The position numbers and the translations under genes were made by a program. From the NCBI GenBank assembly GCA_036389375.1, contig DASVQA010000180.1:1-12256 (forward strand): DNA of 12,256 nt, given 5' to 3'. The stretch is from QHXQ01 sp036389375 (GTDB lineage: Bacteria > Acidobacteriota > Blastocatellia > Pyrinomonadales > Pyrinomonadaceae). The first letter of the stretch is position 1. Each line of letters starts with the position of its first letter. Positions 7,448 to 12,256 of the stretch are shown here, piece after piece. The notes under the pieces are model-generated. The model saw only the letters and a list, made by a program, of their open reading frames with translations, made no database searches and had not been told where the DNA came from.

Positions 7448-7488
7448 AGCCCCGGCGCGAGCGATAGATTGCTGCTCGCGCCGGGGCT
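7448..7488. terminator. Hairpin terminator between convergent nuoB and the caspase-like gene
   Basis: Arms 7448-7462 (AGCCCCGGCGCGAGC) and 7474-7488 are perfectly complementary over 15 bp, with an 11-nt loop. On the plus strand CTTTTA follows shortly after the stem; on the minus strand TAAATTTT follows. It lies 27 nt after the nuoB stop and 52 nt beyond the end of the convergent gene, so it may serve both directions. The U tracts are short and interrupted. Confidence 0.75.
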
Positions 7489-7540
7489 GAACTTTTACGG
7501 TGCGCGGCCGGTGCATGAAGCGTGCACGGCACGTCTGTCT

Positions 7541-8992
7541 TTACTGCTTCTTACGCAACAACGTGAAGTTCCACTTAAGGCCGTCTACGTTATTGCCTTC
7601 ACCCTTGATCGTGCCGCCGGCAATCGTGCCCTGCAACACGGAATAATCGCCGACCGAGATTTGCACGGTATTGTCGAGTTGCTGCCACGTGCCGCCCGTC
7701 GTCTTCAATACGTGCTTGCCGTTCTCTAATGCGTTGAAGCTATAGCGCAGCGTCCCGCCCTTGAGAAATTCTATCGTGTATGCGCCCGCCTCGGGGCTGA
7801 GGCCGCGCCAGACCGTATCCGCGAGCGACCCTTCTTCTTCCTCCGCACTACGCTCCGGCGGAGACGAGTTCTCGCCCTGCGACCGCTCTGCATTGGTCGC
7901 CCGCGTGCCTGTCGAAGCAGAGGCTTCGGGCGACGTGGCGACCGGCGCATTCGGGTCGCCGACGGCGAGCACCAGTTCGTCGGCGCGATAACCCTCGATC
8001 ACGGCGAGCGGGCGCTGCACCTTACCCTGACCGAGATCGAGCGTGACGCGGCGCGGCACGGTGTCTTGCAGATATTTGACCAGCCCTTGCAGCGTCACCT
8101 CGCCCTTCGTGTTTGCTGCGCGGCCCTGCAAGCCCTCGACCAGCGCCAACGTGAAATAGCCGTGCTGTTGTTCCTTCTGTTCATAAGCGCGCCGGCCCAC
8201 GTCGGTCGCGTAGATGGTGGCAAAGGCTTGCACCTCGCGGTTGCGCACGTCGAAATTGAAACCGCGCATAAATTCGTTGGTCAACGGATTATCGGCGTTG
8301 GCACGCCCCGCCGCCGGGTCGTTGCGGCAGGCATCAAGGAGCAAGAGCACCTGCCCGACGCCCGTCCCGTGAATCCATTCTTTGATCTGCACGACGTTGA
8401 TCGCGGTCTGCTCTAAGAGCCGCACGTCGTCGCTCACCTGTGCATCGGAGGGGAGCAGGAACGCTTGATTGTTGCGTTCGATGCCGTGTCCGGCGAAGGA
8501 GAAGAGGAGCAGCCCGTCTTTCGGCACGGCGGCGGCAAGGTTCGACAGGCGGCGCAGGATGTTGCCGCGCGTCGGCTGCCGCTCCGGCGGTTGGTTCGAC
8601 GCGAGCAGGATCACTTGGTCGCGCGGGAAACCGGCATTGCGCACGAGCGCCTCGGTCAGTATGCGCGCGTCGTTGGCCGCACCGCTCAGCCCCACAACCT
8701 GTGGATCGGTGTACTGGTCAACGCCGACGACGAGCGCGTAACGCTTCGTTTTGCCCGGCAGCGTCTGAATGAGCTTGAGGGCGCGGTCGTGCGCCTGCGT
8801 TTCCAGTTCGCGCCCGATGCCGCGCCCCTGTGACGGCGGCTGCGGCTTCGGCGGCTGTGTCTGTGTCTGTTGTGTCTGCGGCGGCTGCGCGGCGGGCGTC
8901 GGCGACCAGACAGAGAGTGCGGTTAAGGACAACGCGGCGCAGATGAGCGCCGCGACAGGGAAGGCGTTATGTCGGGAGCGTGGGAACGTCAT
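7541..8992 (-). CDS. Exported caspase-like (peptidase C14 family) protein with C-terminal beta domain
   Basis: The product is 483 residues. Residues 9-35 are a hydrophobic signal segment (AFPVAALICAALSLTALSVW), followed by a Pro/Gln-rich linker (about 36-55). The caspase/metacaspase p20-like domain covers about 83-320: strand RYALVVGVDQY (84-94), GAANDARILTEAL (104-116), the catalytic histidine H169 in FSFAGHGIE, and the catalytic cysteine C222 in LLLLDACRND. Both dyad residues are present, so protease activity is plausible, probably on Arg/Lys or related substrates; the target is unknown. A low-complexity Ser/Glu linker (about 348-390) leads to a beta-rich domain (about 393-483) with TVWRG, GTLRYSF, GGTWQQLDN and LKWNFTLL, a lipocalin/META-like pattern that I recognise only by its strands. 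No Shine-Dalgarno site precedes the ATG. It is codirectional with the phosphatase, 96 nt upstream of it, and convergent with nuoB. Confidence 0.9.
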   Translation of the reverse strand: MTFPRSRHNAFPVAALICAALSLTALSVWSPTPAAQPPQTQQTQTQPPKPQPPSQGRGIGRELETQAHDRALKLIQTLPGKTKRYALVVGVDQYTDPQVVGLSGAANDARILTEALVRNAGFPRDQVILLASNQPPERQPTRGNILRRLSNLAAAVPKDGLLLFSFAGHGIERNNQAFLLPSDAQVSDDVRLLEQTAINVVQIKEWIHGTGVGQVLLLLDACRNDPAAGRANADNPLTNEFMRGFNFDVRNREVQAFATIYATDVGRRAYEQKEQQHGYFTLALVEGLQGRAANTKGEVTLQGLVKYLQDTVPRRVTLDLGQGKVQRPLAVIEGYRADELVLAVGDPNAPVATSPEASASTGTRATNAERSQGENSSPPERSAEEEEGSLADTVWRGLSPEAGAYTIEFLKGGTLRYSFNALENGKHVLKTTGGTWQQLDNTVQISVGDYSVLQGTIAGGTIKGEGNNVDGLKWNFTLLRKKQ

Positions 8993-8998
8993 GCCGAG

Positions 8999-9036
8999 AC
9001 TTTAACGCGGGTTAGGCGGCAAGTGAAGTTTTTTTT
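8999..9036 (-). promoter_or_regulatory. Candidate promoter of the caspase-like gene, possibly leaderless
   Basis: Reading the minus strand, an A8 tract (9036-9029) precedes TTCACT (9027-9022), a 17-nt spacer, and TAAAGT (9004-8999). The ATG at 8992 is only 6 nt past the -10 box, so the transcript would start at or next to the start codon. This fits the lack of a ribosome binding site. Each box matches consensus at only 4 of 6 positions. Confidence 0.4.
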
Positions 9037-9088
9037 AACGGCACAGCGCGCCGCTCATGCAGTTAAACGCTACTTGCGCGTCCTGCCT

Positions 9089-9718
9089 TCAGAGACCTTG
9101 CAGATGGCGCGTGTCGTTGAGCGCGCGGATGCGCAGGAAGCCGTCGGCGTGCAAGTGGAAGCGATTGATGCCGCAGTTGTTGGTGCTCAGCCAGACGGGG
9201 CGCAGTTGCGGCGCGTCGAGCGCGCCCATGAGGTGCAGCGCGAGGATGCAGGCCGTGCCCGTGTGCGTGAAGACGGCGAGCGTGCCGCCGCGATTGTCGT
9301 TGATGGCTTGGTCGAGCGCACCGGCGGCGCGGTCGAGCAGTTGACGATAGCTTTCACCGCCCAGGAGTACGTGCTCAAAGTCGCGGCGGAGCAGCGCGGC
9401 GTACTCGTCCGGGTACTGCTCCGCCGCCGCCTCAAACGTCAGCCCCTCCATCTGCCCGACGCTGCGTTCGCGGAAGGCATGCGTCTGCTTGATGCTCAAG
9501 CCGGTCGCGTGCGCGAGCGGCGCGGCCGTCTCAACAGCGCGCAGCAGGTCGCTTGAGTAGATCGCCGTCACGCCCTCGGCCGCGAGCGCCTGCGCCGTCG
9601 CCCTCGCCTGCCGCCGGCCCAACTCTGAGAGCGGCGTCGGCGTGTGCCCGCCGAACCGCCCTTCGGCGTTCCCTTGCGACTGTCCGTGCCGCACGAGCAG
9701 GATGCGCGTCGTGTCCAT
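9089..9718 (-). CDS. Histidine phosphatase (phosphoglycerate mutase-like superfamily)
   Basis: The product is 209 residues, a typical branch-2-sized cytoplasmic phosphatase. It has the nucleophile motif LVRHGQSQGNAEGRFGG with H11 (phospho-acceptor), R10 in the RHG triad, SSDLLRAVETA with R60, the acid/base region FRERSVGQMEG with E84, and a second active-site histidine H152 in AVFTHTGTACIL. The last motif replaces the common SHGG with THTG, a variant also seen in other family members. Relatives act on 3-phosphoglycerate, alpha-ribazole phosphate, sugar phosphates or broad substrates; neither neighbours nor sequence decide which. The ATG at 9718 must be near the true start because the strand before RHG begins at residue 5. 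No Shine-Dalgarno site is present; a long hairpin ends 5 nt upstream. It follows prfA by 90 bp on the same strand and may be cotranscribed if the hairpin does not stop transcription. Confidence 0.92.
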   Translation of the reverse strand: MDTTRILLVRHGQSQGNAEGRFGGHTPTPLSELGRRQARATAQALAAEGVTAIYSSDLLRAVETAAPLAHATGLSIKQTHAFRERSVGQMEGLTFEAAAEQYPDEYAALLRRDFEHVLLGGESYRQLLDRAAGALDQAINDNRGGTLAVFTHTGTACILALHLMGALDAPQLRPVWLSTNNCGINRFHLHADGFLRIRALNDTRHLQGL

Positions 9719-9723
9719 AAAAT

Positions 9724-9805
9724 AAGTGCTGAGTGCTGAGTCCTGAGTGCTGAAGAAGAAAGAACTGACTTTTACTCAGCACTCAGCACTCAGCACTCGG
9801 CACTT
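9724..9805. repeat. Heptamer-repeat inverted repeat, long hairpin between prfA and the phosphatase
   Basis: The left arm (9724-9753) contains four heptamers read as GTGCTGA, GTGCTGA, GTCCTGA, GTGCTGA. The right arm (9776-9805) contains their complements: TCAGCAC three times, then TCGGCAC. The arms pair over 30 nt with one mismatch and one wobble, around a 22-nt AG/T-rich loop (9754-9775). It fills the spacer between the prfA stop (9809) and the phosphatase ATG (9718). On the minus strand ATTTTATGG follows the stem, so it could act as a weak terminator or attenuator, or stabilise the prfA 3' end. Confidence 0.85.
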
Positions 9806-9808
9806 GCT

Positions 9809-10885
9809 CTAGGCTGCGACCGTTTCGGCCTTTAGTTTTTCGGCTTGATAGTGGGTGATGAGCGCGTTGATGAACTGGTCGAGGTCGCCGTCCATAACGA
9901 GGTTGAGTTGGTGGATGGTCAGCCCGATGCGGTGGTCTGTGACGCGATTCTCTTTGAAGTTGTAGGTGCGTATCTTCTCGGAGCGGTCGCCGCTGCCGAC
10001 CATTGAGCGGCGCTCGCTCGCTAGCGCGTCGTGCTGCTTCTGCTCCTCCATCTCTTGGAGGCGCGCCCGCAGCACGCGCATCGCCTTCTCGCGGTTCTTA
10101 ATCTGCGACTTCTCATCCTGCATCGAGACGACGGTGTTCGTCGGCAGGTGCGTGATGCGGACGGCCGAGTAGGTGGTGTTGACGGACTGACCGCCCGGCC
10201 CCGACGAGCAGAACGTGTCAATGCGCAGATCGTTCGGGTTGATCTTCACGTCCACCTCTTCGGCTTCGGGCAAGACGGCGACCGTGATGGCGCTGGTGTG
10301 TATGCGCCCGCTCGCTTCAGTCTGCGGCACGCGCTGGACGCGATGCACGCCCGATTCGTAACGCATCTTGGAGTAGACCTTGTCGCCTTCGATCAGCACG
10401 GTCGCTTCCTTGATGCCGCCGATGCCGGACTCCGACATGTCGAGCACTTCAAAGCGCCAGCGTTGGCGCTCGGCGAAACGCCCGTACATGCGCAGGACTT
10501 CGGCGGCAAAAAGCGACGCCTCGTCGCCGCCCGTGCCCGCGCGGATTTCGAGGATGACGTTCTTCTCGTCGTTCGGGTCGCGCGGCAGCAAGAGCACGCG
10601 CAAACTCTCTTCCACCTGATCGAGTTGCGCCTGCAAGGTCTCTAATTCAAGACGGGCGAGTTCGCGCATCTCCTCGTCGTCGCTATTGTCGAGCAGTTCG
10701 CGCGCCTCCGCGAGTTCTTGGCGCAGCACCTTCCACGCCCGATACTTTTCCACCATCTCGCCGAGCGTGCGATGCTGCTTGGCGGCTTTAACGTAAGCCG
10801 CCTGATCCGACATCAGATCAGGGGCGGAGAGTTGCGCGGTCAGTTCTTCGTAGCGCGCTTCGATCTGTTCGAGTTTGTCTAACAT
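9809..10885 (-). CDS. prfA: Peptide chain release factor 1
   Basis: The product is 358 residues, the normal length of RF1, which reads UAA and UAG stop codons in the ribosomal A site and triggers peptide release. The coiled N-terminal domain covers about 1-105. The stop-codon reading motif is P187-Q188-T189 within VHRVQRVPQTEASGRIHTS; the PxT form marks it as RF1, whereas RF2 has SPF. The catalytic GGQ is at 231-233 in SSGPGGQSVNTTYSAVRITH, with the glutamine that PrmC-type enzymes methylate. The C-terminal part has RTYNFKENRVTDHRIG. The ATG is 12 nt after the stop of the DUF1385 gene with only a weak GAAAG upstream, so it probably depends on operon transcription. No prmC lies in the window. 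A 30-bp heptamer hairpin follows the stop. Confidence 0.97.
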   Translation of the reverse strand: MLDKLEQIEARYEELTAQLSAPDLMSDQAAYVKAAKQHRTLGEMVEKYRAWKVLRQELAEARELLDNSDDEEMRELARLELETLQAQLDQVEESLRVLLLPRDPNDEKNVILEIRAGTGGDEASLFAAEVLRMYGRFAERQRWRFEVLDMSESGIGGIKEATVLIEGDKVYSKMRYESGVHRVQRVPQTEASGRIHTSAITVAVLPEAEEVDVKINPNDLRIDTFCSSGPGGQSVNTTYSAVRITHLPTNTVVSMQDEKSQIKNREKAMRVLRARLQEMEEQKQHDALASERRSMVGSGDRSEKIRTYNFKENRVTDHRIGLTIHQLNLVMDGDLDQFINALITHYQAEKLKAETVAA

Positions 10886-10897
10886 GGCAAATAGCTT

Positions 10898-12118
10898 TCA
10901 CGATAACGGCGTCATGACCGCGGCCTGCGGCTGCGGTTCGAGCTTCAACGATTCCTTGAGCGCGAAGATGGCGACTTCGAGTTGTTTGTCGTCCGGTTCT
11001 TTGGTCGTGATGTTTTGCAGCCAGAGTCCGGGCGCGGTGATCAACTCGAAGACGAGACTGCCCTCGCTCTTGGCCGACAGCCGAATGATTTCATACGAGA
11101 CACCGGCGATGACCGGCACGAGCGCAATGCGCGTGAGCATGTTCAGCAGGAGCGAATCGAACTTGACGACGGAAAAGAGCACGATGGAGACGAGCATGAC
11201 GAGCATCAGAAAACTCGTCCCGCAGCGCGGATGCTGGCGCGGCTGACGCCGCGCGTGCTCGACTTCGAGCGGCAAGCCCTTCTCCCACGTGAACACCGTC
11301 TTGTGTTCCGCGCCGTGATACTCGAAGACGCGGCGTATGTCCTTCAACAGAGAGAAGCTGAAGATCATGATCAGGAAGAACGACATGCGGATCATGCCGT
11401 CGATCATGTTGAAGCCGACCGACGGGCGCACCGGATGCAGATAATAACGCGCCGCCGTCCACGCGCGGCTGTACCACGCGGGCTGCTCGCTCACCTGATT
11501 GACTGCGCCGGTTGCCGCGCCCGGCTGCGTCATTTGGCCCGGACTGGTCTGCGTCTGCACCGCGCTCGACGCGGCGGGCGCTGCGGGGACGGCCCAACCG
11601 GCGGCGATAAAGAGCGCGTTGGTCAGGACGAGCGGCGCGACGATAAAGAGCAGCACGTTGAAGATGAGCGCGAAGAAGATTGAGCCGGCGGCCGAAGCGG
11701 TCGCGCCGCGCTTCATCTCGTCTTGCGGACGCTGCTTCGTCGGGATGGGGAGCAAGCCGGGCACGCCGCCTGTCAGCCCCGCGAAGTCGCCTTCGCCCTC
11801 GACCATGGCCGGCGTCAGCACAACCCCGACCGCTTCCTGTTCCTGCTCCTGCTCGGCGGCGGCGAACGCCTCGCCCGCCGAGAAGTTCAGCGCCTTGATG
11901 CCGAGCGCCATTGATTGCACGAGCACCGCGCCGCCGCGCAAGACCGGCACACGTAAAATCTTGTAGCGGTCGCTCCATTTCGGCAACGTCGCGCCCGTGT
12001 GGACAATCGTCCCGTCGGGCCGGCGCACGGCGACGGCGTAAGCGTTTGGCGTCCGCATCATCACGCCTTCGACGACCGCTTGGCCGCCGACGATCAAGTC
12101 TTTCTCGTTTGTGCTCAC
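10898..12118 (-). CDS. DUF1385 (YqhQ-like) multipass membrane protein
   Basis: The product is 406 residues from GTG 12118-12116, chosen because AGGAGAGAAG (12135-12126) precedes it and because family members begin close to VGGQAVVEGVMMRTPN (here 10-25). A TTG at 12169 would add 17 residues of no family character. Family marks are visible: KWSDRYKILRVPVLRGG (47-63), EYHGAEHKTVFTWEKG (266-281), HPRCGTSFL (296-304) and TTKEPDDKQLEVAIFAL (371-387). Hydrophobic segments lie at about 144-175, 242-258, 300-318 and 324-343. It is about 100 residues longer than usual, owing to a Gln/Glu-rich insert (about 84-135) and an Ala/Gln/Pro-rich insert (about 177-215) after the first membrane segment. Function is not established. 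Close linkage to prfA is common in bacteria, and the gap here is 12 nt, so they likely form an operon. Confidence 0.92.
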   Translation of the reverse strand: MSTNEKDLIVGGQAVVEGVMMRTPNAYAVAVRRPDGTIVHTGATLPKWSDRYKILRVPVLRGGAVLVQSMALGIKALNFSAGEAFAAAEQEQEQEAVGVVLTPAMVEGEGDFAGLTGGVPGLLPIPTKQRPQDEMKRGATASAAGSIFFALIFNVLLFIVAPLVLTNALFIAAGWAVPAAPAASSAVQTQTSPGQMTQPGAATGAVNQVSEQPAWYSRAWTAARYYLHPVRPSVGFNMIDGMIRMSFFLIMIFSFSLLKDIRRVFEYHGAEHKTVFTWEKGLPLEVEHARRQPRQHPRCGTSFLMLVMLVSIVLFSVVKFDSLLLNMLTRIALVPVIAGVSYEIIRLSAKSEGSLVFELITAPGLWLQNITTKEPDDKQLEVAIFALKESLKLEPQPQAAVMTPLS

Positions 12119-12125
12119 GATGATT

Positions 12126-12135
12126 CTTCTCTCCT
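12126..12135 (-). promoter_or_regulatory. Ribosome binding site selecting the GTG start of the DUF1385 gene
   Basis: The purine run AGGAGAGAAG ends 7 nt before GTG 12118. No comparable site precedes the upstream TTG at 12169. Confidence 0.5.
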
Positions 12136-12169
12136 GCCCTGCGTGCGACCTGCGCCCGGCATACAACAA

Positions 12170-12251
12170 CGCCGACGTTTGGTGCGCGTTGGTTGCCGCC
12201 GCTCGTCTTTAAGAAGATGCACGAAAGGCAACCGCCGCGAAAACGTCGGCG
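12170..12251. other. Large dyad upstream of the DUF1385 gene (leader or upstream-gene terminator)
   Basis: CGCCGACGTTT (12170-12180) pairs exactly with AAACGTCGGCG (12241-12251). Inside it, GGTTGCC (12191-12197) pairs with GGCAACC (12227-12233), and CGCG blocks can pair between them. The 29-nt loop is at 12198-12226. It lies about 50 nt before the DUF1385 start. It could be a leader structure or the terminator of a gene beyond the right edge. I see no coding sequence in 12119-12256. Confidence 0.45.
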
Positions 12252-12256
12252 GGTGG

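Noticed and set aside
9262..9273. THTG instead of SHGG around the second histidine of the phosphatase, considered as an inactivating change
   Set aside because: The histidine itself is kept and THTG-like variants occur in active members, so there is no evidence for loss of function.
10310..10330. PQT in place of PAT in the stop-codon reading motif of RF1, considered as altered stop recognition
   Set aside because: The middle residue of PxT varies widely among RF1 proteins, and the flanking residues and GGQ region are standard. There is no sign of codon reassignment, and TAG, TGA and TAA all appear as stops in this window.
11091..11978. 295-codon minus-strand frame inside the DUF1385 gene
   Set aside because: It is the out-of-frame reading of the same strand, Arg/Ala-rich with no family similarity.

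Overview
The window is about 60-65% GC, densely coded and reads as bacterial. Several features suggest an acidobacterium, possibly of the Blastocatellia type: an ECF sigma factor overlapping a membrane Ser/Thr kinase with TPRs, a large delta-60 repeat secreted protein, a secreted caspase-like protein, and complex I genes in small separate groups. This is inferred from gene content; no rRNA or other taxonomic marker is present.

Layout. Positions 1-2872 (minus) hold the 5' 957 codons of a very large exported protein with 14 delta-60 repeats that enters a Calx-beta-like domain at the left edge. A divergent spacer of about 210 bp separates it from a plus-strand pair: an ECF43-like sigma factor (3083-3661) and a transmembrane Ser/Thr kinase with TPRs (3661-6123), joined by a TGATG stop/start overlap. 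A good sigma70-type promoter then leads into nuoA and nuoB (6243-7420), whose 101-bp spacer is made largely of short tandem duplications. A perfect 15-bp hairpin closes nuoB and separates it from a convergent minus-strand group. Read in transcription order from the right edge, that group is a DUF1385/YqhQ-like membrane protein, prfA (12 bp later), a long hairpin made of heptamer repeats, a histidine phosphatase, and a caspase-like secreted protein with its own candidate promoter.

How the parts may work together. The sigma factor lacks the acidic DAED motif of region 2.2 and has a threonine there, next to a cognate-looking kinase. That is the arrangement of phosphorylation-activated ECF43 sigma factors. 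NuoA and NuoB belong to the NADH:quinone oxidoreductase, but nuoC/D do not follow, so the complex I genes are dispersed. DUF1385 plus prfA is a recurrent housekeeping pair. The most unusual DNA-level signal is heptamer-based tandem and inverted repeats in two of the intergenic spacers.
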